The translations under genes and the position numbers were made by a program. This document shows positions 46,865 to 56,247 of a DNA stretch of 64,000 bases, one piece after another. Source of the stretch: Nitrospirota bacterium (GTDB lineage: Bacteria > Nitrospirota > Nitrospiria > Nitrospirales > UBA8639); contig RFGF01000022.1 in the NCBI GenBank assembly GCA_003695915.1, positions 90,239 through 154,238 of the forward strand. Reading direction: 5' to 3'. A model generated the notes under the pieces. The model was not told the DNA's origin. It saw only the letters and a list, made by a program, of their open reading frames with translations, and did not search any database. Within the stretch, counting starts at the first letter, position 1; every line of letters begins with the position of its first letter.

Positions 46865-48006
46865 CTATCTTCGCAAAATATAACGATATTTCGGCAACGA
46901 GCGCGGCAATGTACCATAGGTGTCCTGCTCAAGCAAGTTAAGTGACCATGATTTCGCCAGGCTGGGCGTCCTTTTGTGAAAGACGAGACCGTCGCAAGCC
47001 CCCCCAACATTGCTTGGCTATGTTGTACGATCTGCGCCGGATCGATGGCCAGACATGGCTTGGAAACGCAAGCCCGCACGTCATCCCACGTCCGACATTG
47101 ACAGGCTGATCCCTGGACGACCCTGACAAATGGACCGCGCGGAGCCCACCGGGCCGGTGAAGTCGGCCCGAACACCGCCACCGTGGGCGTGCCGGCAGCC
47201 GCAGCCACATGCGTCGGTCCTGAATCGTGTCCCCAAAACAGATCAGCGGAAGCCAGGAGACTCGCGATGGTCGCAAGCTCATAATTGTGAAACACTTGTA
47301 CCTGGTGACGGTCGAGCGCTCGACGCAGCCCCCATAGAGTGATCTCGTCAGCTGGTCCGCCGATCAGTGCAATAGTCCACGCTGGCTCGCGACTGATCAA
47401 TTGTCGCACGGCTTCGGCCCAAATTTGAGGAGGCAGACATTTGTGGGGGCTCCCGCTTCCTGGATGGATCACCAGAAGCGGAGAGCCCGATACGTGAAGC
47501 TTCTCCATAGGGCATAACGGTCTCCACGCTGGCCGACGTACATCCCAGTCGCGGAGAATTTCCAGATACCGATCTTCCTGATGTTCCTGTTCCAGATCGG
47601 TGCTGTTCGGAGAGCGAACGCTGGTCCAAGGGATACCTGCACGCTTTAGATTGGCAGCAACCGTTCCGTCAGCATCGTTCATCCAAACCACAGCATGGCT
47701 CACGGAGTCCATGATCCTCTCGGTCGATGCTTGCCATGTGTCGCGAGAAAGCAGGCAATCGGTCCATAAGGTATGTTCGAAGGAAAGGGCCATGTCCACT
47801 TCGCCGCAGTGGAGAAAAAGCTGACCGATTTGCTGCTGGCCCACGAAAATCCGGCGTGCAAAATGGAAACGGGCATGCAATCCTCGCAGCGCGGCCAGCG
47901 CCAATATGGCATCGCCGAGCGAACCGGGATGGACGAACAGAAGAGACGACCGCATTGTCTGCGCAACGCATTCGGCGCTTTCAGCTGGATTCTCCTCGAT
48001 CGGCAT
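46840..48006 (-). CDS. Glycosyltransferase family 9 (heptosyltransferase-like)
   Basis: Family 9 enzymes add heptose or related sugars to lipopolysaccharide. The 388-residue protein has the N-terminal FVHPGSLGDAILALAAL, the mid LLVIHPGSGSPHKCLPP and the C-terminal LFWGHDSGPTHVAAAAGTPTVAVFGPTSP, all typical. ATG 48006 follows GAGGAG. The last 70 residues are Cys- and Arg-rich and less family-like, so the end may have drifted or been frame-shifted. It lies between tRNA-Lys and argS. Its acceptor is unknown. Confidence 0.82.
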   Translation of the reverse strand: MPIEENPAESAECVAQTMRSSLLFVHPGSLGDAILALAALRGLHARFHFARRIFVGQQQIGQLFLHCGEVDMALSFEHTLWTDCLLSRDTWQASTERIMDSVSHAVVWMNDADGTVAANLKRAGIPWTSVRSPNSTDLEQEHQEDRYLEILRDWDVRRPAWRPLCPMEKLHVSGSPLLVIHPGSGSPHKCLPPQIWAEAVRQLISREPAWTIALIGGPADEITLWGLRRALDRHQVQVFHNYELATIASLLASADLFWGHDSGPTHVAAAAGTPTVAVFGPTSPARWAPRGPFVRVVQGSACQCRTWDDVRACVSKPCLAIDPAQIVQHSQAMLGGLATVSSFTKGRPAWRNHGHLTCLSRTPMVHCRARCRNIVIFCEDRWNLCRMP

Positions 48007-48124
48007 GCCGAATTCTCCTCTGGCGCGATGCATCGTGATCGCAACTCATATCCGGTAGCTGGCAGCAGCGGGCAAAACGGTTTGGTAACGAGGCGAGAAT
48101 GAGCCGAGCGCGTGCAGGGGAAGT

Positions 48125-48200
48125 TGGTGAGCCGCGTAGGGATCGAACCTACGACCCTCGCCTTAAAAGGGCGATGCTCTACCAACTGAGCTAGCGGCTC
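48125..48200 (-). tRNA. tRNA-Lys (TTT)
   Basis: On the minus strand the acceptor GAGCCGC pairs with GCGGCTC. The D arm is GCTCAGTTGGTAGAGC, the anticodon stem TCGCC/GGCGA holds the loop CTTTTAA (anticodon TTT), and the T arm GTAGG/CCTAC holds TTCGATC. Discriminator A and a coded CCA follow. It lies between purA and the glycosyltransferase gene. Confidence 0.96.
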
Positions 48201-48263
48201 ACCAGGTAGGTGATGCTAGCAATGGATCGAGTCCTTGTCAAACGCGAGCGCACGACACTACGG

Positions 48264-49589
48264 TTACGCCGAATGACGTTTGAGACTCCGCATCCGCCCG
48301 CCTGTCAGCGGATGGTGAAGAACGATGACATCCTCCCGTCTCGATCCCGTCGAGATCATGGAAATCGGACAAGCCGCCAATTCTTCGATCCGCGCAAGAT
48401 AGCGCTTAGCTTGCATCGGAAGCTGCTTGTATCCCGTGATTCCCGTCGTGGGCATCGACCAACCCGGTAACCGCTCATATACGGGCGTACATTCGCGGAG
48501 CACGGTCAAATCGGCGGGCATCTCTTTATAGAGCTTGCCGCGATGGCGATAGCCAGTGCAGATTTTTAATTCGCTCTGCCCGTCTAAAACATCCAATTTT
48601 GTCACGGCTAACGAGGTCAGACCGTTGACACGCACGGCATACCGCAACAGAACCGAGTCCAACCAGCCACACCGCCGCTGTCGCCCCGTGGTGGCCCCAA
48701 ATTCTTGTCCGCGCGTTTTGAGTGCCTCGCCCATTTCATCTGTCAACTCCGTCGGAAAGGGGCCTTCCCCGACCCGCGTCGTATACGCCTTGGTCACGCC
48801 GATGACTCCGTCAATTTTGGTCGGTCCGACTCCCGTGCCCGTACAGGCTCCTCCCGCCGTTGCATTCGAAGACGTCACATAGGGGTATGTCCCAAAGTCG
48901 ATATCCAAGTGGGTCCCTTGAGCCCCTTCGAACAAAATATGTCGGCCTTGGGCGATGGCCCGATCCAGCAATGCGGAGACATCGGCCACATACGGACGCA
49001 ACCGATCAGCATAGCCGAGATATTCATGGCAAATTTTCTCGGCTGAAAATCGGTCAGCCTGATACACATGATGGAGATGCCTGTTCATCGCCACCAAGTT
49101 TTCTTCGACCTTTTGCCGAAACACGTCGGGCTGAAGCAAATCGCCGATGCGGATGCCGACGCGCGCCATTTTGTCCGCATAGGCCGGGCCGATACCTCGC
49201 CCTGTGGTTCCGATTCGCCGACTGCCTTTCGCTTCTTCCGACACCGCATCGAGCGCCTTGTGATATGGCATAATCAGGTGAGCACGAGGGCTAATGATCA
49301 AATTTCGTCCAATTTTGACACCCCGTTCGATCAGATGGTCCAATTCCTGGATCAACCCGGCCGGATCTATGACGACCCCATTGCCGAGCATACACAGCTT
49401 GCCGCGATACAAAATCCCCGATGGCACCAAATGAAACACATAGGTTCCCCGTTTGGTGATCACCGTATGTCCGGCATTCGACCCCCCTTGAAACCGCACG
49501 ACGATCTGAGCTTCTTGCGCCAGCAAATCAACGATTTTCCCCTTTCCCTCGTCGCCCCACTGCGAGCCCACCACAATCAAGGTTGCCAT
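48264..49589 (-). CDS. purA: Adenylosuccinate synthetase PurA
   Basis: PurA joins IMP and aspartate in AMP synthesis. The 441-residue product starts MATLIVVGSQWGDEGKGKIVD, with the GTP loop GDEGKGK. It continues with the IMP site QGGSNAGHT, IGTTGRGIGPAYADKM, and the C-terminal GTP-binding TKLDVLDG. The frame opens far upstream but the family start is 49589; the ribosome site is weak. A terminator-like hairpin lies 32 bases before the start. It begins the minus-strand housekeeping block. Confidence 0.96.
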   Translation of the reverse strand: MATLIVVGSQWGDEGKGKIVDLLAQEAQIVVRFQGGSNAGHTVITKRGTYVFHLVPSGILYRGKLCMLGNGVVIDPAGLIQELDHLIERGVKIGRNLIISPRAHLIMPYHKALDAVSEEAKGSRRIGTTGRGIGPAYADKMARVGIRIGDLLQPDVFRQKVEENLVAMNRHLHHVYQADRFSAEKICHEYLGYADRLRPYVADVSALLDRAIAQGRHILFEGAQGTHLDIDFGTYPYVTSSNATAGGACTGTGVGPTKIDGVIGVTKAYTTRVGEGPFPTELTDEMGEALKTRGQEFGATTGRQRRCGWLDSVLLRYAVRVNGLTSLAVTKLDVLDGQSELKICTGYRHRGKLYKEMPADLTVLRECTPVYERLPGWSMPTTGITGYKQLPMQAKRYLARIEELAACPISMISTGSRREDVIVLHHPLTGGRMRSLKRHSA

Positions 49590-49620
49590 CCTGCTCGTAC
49601 CCTTTCCCGTTTGAGTCCAT

Positions 49621-49656
49621 AAAAAAGGCCCTGTGCGCAACCATCCCGCCAGAGCC
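49621..49656 (-). terminator. Terminator-like hairpin in the purA leader
   Basis: On the minus strand GGCTCTG pairs with CAGGGCC (7 pairs, one U-G) around a loop of about 16 bases, then six U follow. It ends 32 bases before the purA start and may attenuate the operon. Confidence 0.55.
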
Positions 49657-49789
49657 ACGGCTGAAATCCTAGGTCCTTTCCCATGCGTTGTCAACCGCGA
49701 TGAGCCCTTCCTCATAGCTCGATTGGGCTATCGCAGAGCACGGTTTTCTTGACCGCTTTTCCATCCCGTGTTAGCATCTGCCGTTGAGT

Positions 49790-49865
49790 GGGGCTGTGGC
49801 GCAGTTGGGAGCGCGCGTGAATGGCATTCACGAGGTCGCCGGTTCAATCCCGGCCAGCTCCACCA
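49790..49865 (+). tRNA. tRNA-Ala (GGC)
   Basis: Acceptor GGGGCTG pairs with CAGCTCC (one G-U). The anticodon stem CGTGA/TCACG holds the loop ATGGCAT (anticodon GGC). T arm GCCGG/CCGGC holds TTCAATC. Discriminator A and CCA are coded. It is divergent from purA. Confidence 0.96.
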
Positions 49866-50016
49866 ACACTTCACATCTTCCGGTTCCCTTTAATCCCTCT
49901 TCTATTTCCTGCTTCTATTTCCTGATGCAGGACACGCGCGATTGCCCCGAACGCCGTAACGAGGCATCAGGGGAAGCGGAAACGCAGCCAACGGGAACCG
50001 ACGGCATCATCGACGT

Positions 50017-51876
50017 ATGATCCATATCGAAAGCATCGTCAAACATTATCCGACAAAAATTCTGTTCCAAGATGCCTCGGCTCATTTACGACCAGGCACG
50101 CGGGTTGGGCTAGTTGGACCCAATGGAGCTGGAAAAACCACGTTGCTCCGCATGATCATAGGAGACCAAGAGCCAGATGCCGGACGCATTCGCATACGGC
50201 CACACCTTCGAATCGGTTATCTGCCTCAAGAGCTGGACACGCTACCAGGTCGATCGATCCTCGAAGCTACCCACCGCCATGAATATCCCGAATACGAAGC
50301 CAAGCGGATCTTAACCGGCTTGGGATTTCAAGAACGAGATTGGGATCGTGATGTGAACAGCCTCTCGGGAGGCTTTCGCATGCGAGTGGCGTTGGCGCAT
50401 TTGCTGTTATCGAGCCCTGACGTGCTGATGATGGACGAGCCCACCAATCACCTGGATGCCAGCACCCAGACTTGGCTCGAGAAGTTTTTGCTCGCCTCAA
50501 CGACTACCTTATTGATCATTAGCCACGACACCGCGTTCTTGGACCGCATAGCCACACATATCTGGGAACTGCGACACCATCGCATTGACGAATACCGCGG
50601 GAATTACTCTCGATTCCGCACGCTTCGCGCAGAACGCGATGCCCAAGAAGCGGCCGCCGCGGCTCGGCAAGCCAAAGAAGTCGCCCGCGTTCAAGCGTTC
50701 GTCGACCGATTCCGGTACAAAGCCACCAAAGCCAAACAGGTCCAGTCGCGCCTCAAACAGTTGGAAAAGATCAAACGGATCGAGCAACAACGCGACGCCA
50801 AACGCCTTCGATTCAAATTCCCCGAACCGCGTCCCAGCGGCAAGCGGGTGATCGAGCTCCAGAACATCCACAAACGCTATGGATCGACAGTGGTCTATCG
50901 AGGCATCGACTTTTTGGTGGAACGGGGACAGCGCGTGGCATTAGTGGGTGAAAACGGCGCAGGCAAATCGACGCTGCTCAAAATTCTTGCTGGGGTGCTC
51001 GAATTCGAGGAGGGCTCGCGCACGATTGGTCACAAAGTGACGATCCATTACTTTGCGCAGCATCAGGCTGATGTCCTCAATCCCGAGCACACGATCTTGG
51101 ATTCGTTGGAAGAGGTCGCGCCGCAAGCCGACCGCAATTTTCTCCGAAGCATCGCCGGCGTGTTTTTGTTCTCCGGTCCAGATCAACTCAAGCCGATCAA
51201 GGCCTTGAGCGGCGGTGAGCGAAATCGCGTCGCTTTGGCTCGCATGCTCGTCGAACCGGCCAACACGCTGCTGCTCGACGAGCCCACCAACCATCTGGAT
51301 CCAGCCTCGGTGGACATCCTCACGGATGCGCTCACCGATTTCCCCGGCACGATCGTGTTCATCTCGCACGATCCGACCTTCTTGGCCCGAGTCGCGACCC
51401 GGGTCGTGGAAATCGACAATGGCCAAATCAGGGATTATATCGGCGATTATGAGTATTATTTATGGAAACGGGCGAAGGAACTGGAAGCCCAAACAGAGGA
51501 AGTCTCTTCAGCGAAACCCGCTGCTCCCCGTGCACGAACGCAGCCGCCCCCTAGTCCGACCCGCGCTTCGGTGCAGTCCAACGGGGCCTCGAACTCCGGA
51601 GGCCCTTGTCGTCGCGATCTCAGGAAGCGCGTAACCCGCCTCGAAAAACAGGTAGCCAAGGTGGAAACCGAAATCGAACAGCTTGAACATCGCATTAAAG
51701 CTCGCGATAGGGAGCTCGCCTCACCGGAACTCTACCAAGATTATCCCCGTTGGCAGACCCTTCATCTCGAACGAGAAACCTGGGCCCGTGAGCTCGATCG
51801 CCTAACCCATCACTGGACCTCGCTGTCCACTGAACTGGAAACTTCGAAATTCCAATTGACTCAAAAGAGCCAGTAA
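50017..51876 (+). CDS. ABC-F family ATPase (ribosome-associated type)
   Basis: ABC-F proteins have two ATPase domains and no membrane part, and act on ribosomes. The 619-residue product has Walker A GPNGAGKTT and GENGAGKST, signatures LSGGFRMRVALAHLL and LSGGERNRVALARML, and two DEPTNHLD Walker B motifs. A charged linker between the domains (EAAAAARQAKEVARVQAFV to KRIEQQRDAKRL) is the P-site interaction motif region. The C-terminus has a low-complexity Pro stretch and a coiled coil (KQVAKVETEIEQLEHRI) as in Uup/YheS. Its cargo or ribosome state is not known. Confidence 0.92.
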   Translation: MIHIESIVKHYPTKILFQDASAHLRPGTRVGLVGPNGAGKTTLLRMIIGDQEPDAGRIRIRPHLRIGYLPQELDTLPGRSILEATHRHEYPEYEAKRILTGLGFQERDWDRDVNSLSGGFRMRVALAHLLLSSPDVLMMDEPTNHLDASTQTWLEKFLLASTTTLLIISHDTAFLDRIATHIWELRHHRIDEYRGNYSRFRTLRAERDAQEAAAAARQAKEVARVQAFVDRFRYKATKAKQVQSRLKQLEKIKRIEQQRDAKRLRFKFPEPRPSGKRVIELQNIHKRYGSTVVYRGIDFLVERGQRVALVGENGAGKSTLLKILAGVLEFEEGSRTIGHKVTIHYFAQHQADVLNPEHTILDSLEEVAPQADRNFLRSIAGVFLFSGPDQLKPIKALSGGERNRVALARMLVEPANTLLLDEPTNHLDPASVDILTDALTDFPGTIVFISHDPTFLARVATRVVEIDNGQIRDYIGDYEYYLWKRAKELEAQTEEVSSAKPAAPRARTQPPPSPTRASVQSNGASNSGGPCRRDLRKRVTRLEKQVAKVETEIEQLEHRIKARDRELASPELYQDYPRWQTLHLERETWARELDRLTHHWTSLSTELETSKFQLTQKSQ

Positions 51877-52104
51877 CCGCTGCCATATTCCAAGGGCAGG
51901 CGACACACGAGGGGACCCAGCTTTGCCCTTTTGAGCTCCGAACCGACCGATGAAGAGCCGAAAGGTTCCTGGATCAGCCGAAAGCTTCCCGATTGTTTTT
52001 TATTCAGATTTCGACTTCGTTTCACATTCTTATTCCGACTTCGTTTCAATTGTTCTCTTGTGAGTCGTCGACGCTCCCGCCCTGTTCAATACCGCACGGC
52101 TGCG

Positions 52105-54117
52105 TTAGGCCACCGAGAACTCCACGAGATGTCGATATGGCTTCGCTTTCTCCGCGCGCACTCGGACTCGATCACCTAAGCGAAAGACACGTTTGGTCTT
52201 CTCGCCAATTAAGCATGGTTTTTCGGGATGAAACACATAGTCATCATCACGCAGCGTGCATAGGGAGACGAATCCATCTACCGCATGGTCTACTAATTCC
52301 ACAAACAAGCCGTTGTGCTTGACGCCGACGATGTAAGCTTCAAATACCTCTCCCAATCGCTCTGCGATGAATCTGGCCATGATCCCACGCACGATCTCCC
52401 GCTGAGCTTCCTCTGCGTTGTGCTCCCGCTCGTTGACTTGTCTCGCGATCTTTGGCAGTTGCCGCACAAGACGGCGCATCCCGGTGAGGCGCGTTCGGCA
52501 GGCCGCCTTGATCACTCGATGGATTACCACATCCGGATACCGCCGGATCGGGGAAGTGAAGTGGGTATAGGGCGAAGTCGCCAAGCCGAAATGTCCGACA
52601 TCGACCACGTCATAGTACGCTCTCGGAACGATTCGAAGCAGCAAGTTGGCCAAGACCGTGGCTTCCGGTTTCCCCTCTAATTGGCGAAACAGCCGATTGA
52701 AATCCTTGGGTCGATAATCCCCATCGTGCCCGGGACGCAAACGATAGCCGAAACGGCTTGCCGTATCCGCAAATTGGGCGATTTTGGTCGGATCAGGTGG
52801 TTCATGCACCCGATACAAGACGGGCAGTTTCCGCCGTTCCAACGTTCGCGCCACGGTTTCGTTGGTCACCAGCATGAATTCTTCGATAATCCGGTGCGCT
52901 TCGTTCCGGCGTTCGCGAACAATATCCAACACGCGTCCGCTCGCATCATACGCAACCTCAGCCTTTGGCAGATCGACATCGAGCGCGCCCCGTTCAAGGC
53001 GGCGTCTCCGCAAGATATCCGATAGCTCCTGCATCCAGTGCAATGAGCTCAGATGATCCTGAAACTGGCTCCGGAGTACAGAGTCCCCTCGAAGAATGGC
53101 GGAGACCTGATCGTACGTAAACCTCTGATCGCTCCGAATCACACTTTCGCAATAATCGACGTGCAGGACATTCCCATGCCGATCCAGATCCATGCACGCC
53201 GTCAGTGCCAAGCGATCGGCATGAGGACGGAGACTGCAGAGGTCCTCGGACAGACGAGGGGGAAGCATAGGAATCACGCGATCCGGAAAGTACACGGACG
53301 TGCCCCGAAGCATCGCCTCCCGATCCAGCGCACTGCCCGGCCGAACATAGTGAGCGACGTCGGCAATATGGACCCACAGCCGATACCTTCGTCCACGCTT
53401 GTCGATGCTGATCGCGTCGTCGAAGTCGCGTGCCGCGGGGCCATCGATCGTGACGGTCAAGAGATCGCGAAGATCCCGGCGCCGGCTCACGTCTTCGACA
53501 TCCGTTTTTCGGGCTTCGTCCGCCTCCTGCAACACGTCATCGGGAAAGGTCGGCGAGAGAACATATTTGTGACAGACCAGGCGATACGGGGTTTCCGGAT
53601 CCTCGGCGTCGCCGAGCACTCGAGTCAATGCTCCGTGGGGAATTGCGCCGGGCAGCGGATGCTCAAGAAGCGATACTGCTACGATAGTCCCTTCAGCGAG
53701 CTCCCAGTCGGCGGCGCCTGCTAGCCGCAGCACATTCGGATAGTGTTCCTCCAAGGGAACCGCATACACGACTCCTTCGAAATGCAAAACCTTGCCGATC
53801 ACTTCTTCCCGACCACGCCTCGAGATTCGGACCACTTCGGCTTCCCACCTTTCACTGCGACCCTCGCCTTTCCTGGAGGAGCGAGGCAGGCGGACCAGGA
53901 CCCGGTCACCGGGGCGAGCCGATCGCCGCTTTTGCCAGGGGATGAAAATGGGGCTCTCAATCCGGTCCGGTTCGTCCGGAATGAGGACGACCGAACCGTC
54001 AGGGCGCGACGTCAAGCGGCCAAATATCAAAGGAAAAGAAGTCTTGGAGGACCTGCCGATCGGTGGTTTCCGCATGCAAACGGACTGCATTTCTATCGGT
54101 GACGAGCAAGGGAGCAC
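52105..54117 (-). CDS. rnr: RNase R-type exoribonuclease
   Basis: RNase R degrades structured RNA 3' to 5'. The protein has a cold-shock-like domain (GRLTSRPDGSVVLIPDEPDR to GDRVLVRL), a second OB-fold region, and the RNB catalytic domain with TIDGPAARDFDDAISI (metal Asp residues). Further on it shows HFTSPIRRYPDVVIHR, and a C-terminal S1 domain (EAYIVGVKHNGLFVEL). The N-terminal helix-turn-helix domain usual for RNase R is missing, since a TGA lies directly before the GTG at 54117. ATG 54090 and 54075 are other starts; none has a good ribosome site. Confidence 0.88.
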   Translation of the reverse strand: MLPCSSPIEMQSVCMRKPPIGRSSKTSFPLIFGRLTSRPDGSVVLIPDEPDRIESPIFIPWQKRRSARPGDRVLVRLPRSSRKGEGRSERWEAEVVRISRRGREEVIGKVLHFEGVVYAVPLEEHYPNVLRLAGAADWELAEGTIVAVSLLEHPLPGAIPHGALTRVLGDAEDPETPYRLVCHKYVLSPTFPDDVLQEADEARKTDVEDVSRRRDLRDLLTVTIDGPAARDFDDAISIDKRGRRYRLWVHIADVAHYVRPGSALDREAMLRGTSVYFPDRVIPMLPPRLSEDLCSLRPHADRLALTACMDLDRHGNVLHVDYCESVIRSDQRFTYDQVSAILRGDSVLRSQFQDHLSSLHWMQELSDILRRRRLERGALDVDLPKAEVAYDASGRVLDIVRERRNEAHRIIEEFMLVTNETVARTLERRKLPVLYRVHEPPDPTKIAQFADTASRFGYRLRPGHDGDYRPKDFNRLFRQLEGKPEATVLANLLLRIVPRAYYDVVDVGHFGLATSPYTHFTSPIRRYPDVVIHRVIKAACRTRLTGMRRLVRQLPKIARQVNEREHNAEEAQREIVRGIMARFIAERLGEVFEAYIVGVKHNGLFVELVDHAVDGFVSLCTLRDDDYVFHPEKPCLIGEKTKRVFRLGDRVRVRAEKAKPYRHLVEFSVA

Positions 54118-54658
54118 TCAAAAATCCGGCCCGAGTTGTATCAAAGAATCCGCCCGGGAGCAATGCGAGATGGCTCGCGTATCCGAACGCGAACAGGATC
54201 CGCCAATGGCATGTTGCTGACTGCTTGGTGTTCTTTTATCGAAAGTCGATGCCGACCTGTACCGAGGCTGAAGAGCGTTCGAATTCGACGAGGAGACGGC
54301 ATTGGCCGGCGGAACCCAAGTGCAGCATCCTGTTCGCGAAATTCTCGGCTCGGCACATCGGATCTTTCGACGCTCCGCTCGGCGGACCGATTTCCACGAA
54401 ACGGAAATTTGTGTGGCTTTCAGCTCTTGGAGGCGAGTGCGTTCATGAAGCCTCCACCTTGCTCTTGAAAAACCGATGGTTCGACGCTTCGACGAGTTCG
54501 GCAGACTCGAACCCGCCCCAAGCGGACCCCAGGGCTGCTCACCCGATTGACTCGTTGAGGTGGATCCATCCTGTGGAACCCATGCAAACGAAAGCTGGGC
54601 GTGCAAGAATAAAAGACCAAAGCCAAAACAAAACCGGAAAGGAGATCACGACACGCCT
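54118..54658. other. Stretch between rnr and AMMECR1 with decayed coding-like sequence
   Basis: No intact gene is convincing, although frames are open on both strands. On the minus strand a protein-like frame (GASKDPMCRAENFANRML, ending VQVGIDFR) meets a TAA near 54240. It then continues in the same frame (FGYASHLALLPGGFFDTT) into the rnr N-terminal region. It may be a dead gene or the lost N-terminal part of the neighbour. Confidence 0.3.
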
Positions 54659-55252
54659 ATGCCACCGACCACACCTTTTACGACGATATCCGACGATTCT
54701 CACGACCGATCGCGCCTTGACGCGACGAACGTACTCCATCCAACTGTCGCCATCGCGCGACATGCTTTGGAATCGCAGTATCGGAAAGGGAAATTCAACG
54801 TGCCGCTGATCGCGTTGCCCGACGATCTTCCCACTCAGGCTGGAGCGTTCGTTACCTTAGCTTCTCGGCCGACGGAAGAACTGCGCGGTTGCATCGGCAC
54901 GCTCGAGCCGACGCGCCCAACTCTGTGCGAAGAAATCGCATACAATGCCCTAGCGGCCGCCATGTGCGACCCTCGATTTCCTCCTGTGCGCGCCGAAGAA
55001 CTCGACCGTTTGAAAATCAAAGTGGATGTCTTGCTCCCACCGGAGACCGTCACCAATCTTGCCGAGCTCGATCCGCGGCGTTATGGCATCGTCGTCATCC
55101 AAGGGACTGCACGCGGCCTTCTGCTCCCCGATCTGCCAGAAGTCAACGATGTGAATACCCAGTTGGCCATTGCGATGCAAAAAGGAGGGATCCAACCCCA
55201 TTTGCCCATGACCATCAAGCGTTTCGGCGTCATGCGTTTTGCAGAGCCCTAG
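54659..55252 (+). CDS. AMMECR1-domain protein
   Basis: The 197-residue product has the AMMECR1 domain with its invariant RGCIGTLEP segment (LRGCIGTL at about residue 80), DPRFPPVRAEELDRLKIKVDVL, and the C-terminal GGIQPHLPMTIKRFGVMRFAE. In bacteria this is protein A of the AmmeMemoRadiSam set; the Memo and radical SAM partners are not in the window. The catalytic role is not established. GGAAAGGAG lies upstream of ATG 54659, somewhat far (15 bases). The frame opens earlier but without protein-like content. Confidence 0.85.
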   Translation: MPPTTPFTTISDDSHDRSRLDATNVLHPTVAIARHALESQYRKGKFNVPLIALPDDLPTQAGAFVTLASRPTEELRGCIGTLEPTRPTLCEEIAYNALAAAMCDPRFPPVRAEELDRLKIKVDVLLPPETVTNLAELDPRRYGIVVIQGTARGLLLPDLPEVNDVNTQLAIAMQKGGIQPHLPMTIKRFGVMRFAEP

Positions 55253-55542
55253 CAAAGTGGCTCGGCAGCGAGACATCGAAGGCGACAGAGTCACAAGCGA
55301 CCATGGTTATGAAGAACATGTCCTCGCCCTGATCCCTCGTGCACATGTCCCCTGCGGAAGCGGGCATGAGCTGACGGTGTATGATCGACACCAATCCAAC
55401 AGGCAGAGAAGTACCGTCAAGAACCCGTGGCGCCTGAATCAGGGAGCAATGGCAGGCAGACCTCACGAAGCGGCGAGCAAGACGAGCAGGAGGGGGCGTT
55501 CCATCATGGCGACACGGCATCGCACGGAAGCGGGCCTATCTT

Positions 55543-56196
55543 TCAATTGCCCTTTCCGGCTTGGGCAACATCGCGGTGGCACTGCAACGCTTCGAGGAAT
55601 GCTCGATGGGCCAGAGTCAGCGCGCGCAGCGTATGGTACTCTTCGACGGCGCTGCAATACCCGCCTTGATCTTCGCGTCGGCACGGCTCGAGTGGATCGA
55701 AAAAATTTCCAGACACCTGCCGAGCGATCCGTTCGATTTCCCCGAGTCGCTGGAGTTCACTGCGAAGATCTCGTTCCAGTTCGGCAATTGCGGCATCCAG
55801 GTCGTCGATCTGACGAATCGCATCGGGTATGGATGCAGACAACGATTCCCGCATGGTGCGGTTGAACTTCGGGTTCCTCAACAAACTCAAGATCTTTTCC
55901 ATCTTGGGCATCAGACCCTGGAGGTTGGCAGGACACTCGTCCCCGGGAGTCGGGCGAGAGACGTTCGGCTCTGGACTCCGCTCCTCCACCCCGGCAGTCT
56001 GCACGAATAGGCTGTTTGGATCTTTCAGTGCGTGTTCTCCGCCCGCAATCCTGACCATCATGGGAGATCGGAGAAGCTCAGCCTGTCGAACGATCCCGTG
56101 TGCCCCGCTCGGTTCTGCCACCCCGAGCGCCATCCACACGATCCAGATACGCGACAGCGCGGACGTCAGTGCCAGGGGATTCGCAAGACCGACCAT
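55543..56196 (-). CDS. Exported hypothetical protein
   Basis: The 217-residue product opens with a signal peptide (LANPLALTSALSRIWIVWMALGVAEPSGAHG) and ends in a helical region with DDLDAAIAELERDLRSELQRLGEIER as coiled coil. A Cys pair (CRREDQGGYC) lies near the end. GTGGAGG precedes ATG 56196; the frame extends 17 codons further. No family is recognised. It lies about 50 bases after the aldo/keto reductase gene, so they may share a transcript. Confidence 0.6.
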   Translation of the reverse strand: MVGLANPLALTSALSRIWIVWMALGVAEPSGAHGIVRQAELLRSPMMVRIAGGEHALKDPNSLFVQTAGVEERSPEPNVSRPTPGDECPANLQGLMPKMEKILSLLRNPKFNRTMRESLSASIPDAIRQIDDLDAAIAELERDLRSELQRLGEIERIARQVSGNFFDPLEPCRREDQGGYCSAVEEYHTLRALTLAHRAFLEALQCHRDVAQAGKGN

Positions 56197-56247
56197 TTTG
56201 ATTTCCTCCACCCATTGCAATGGAGTCCAATTGACGAGGGCGGGCAA

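Noticed and set aside
51985..52045. Repeated ATTTCGACTTCGTTTCA-like segments after the ABC-F gene
   Set aside because: Two imperfect copies only, no gene context and no secondary structure, so treated as simple local duplication.
54063..54809. 248-codon plus-strand ORF covering the start region of rnr and AMMECR1
   Set aside because: It overlaps two better genes in other frames and has no recognisable domain.
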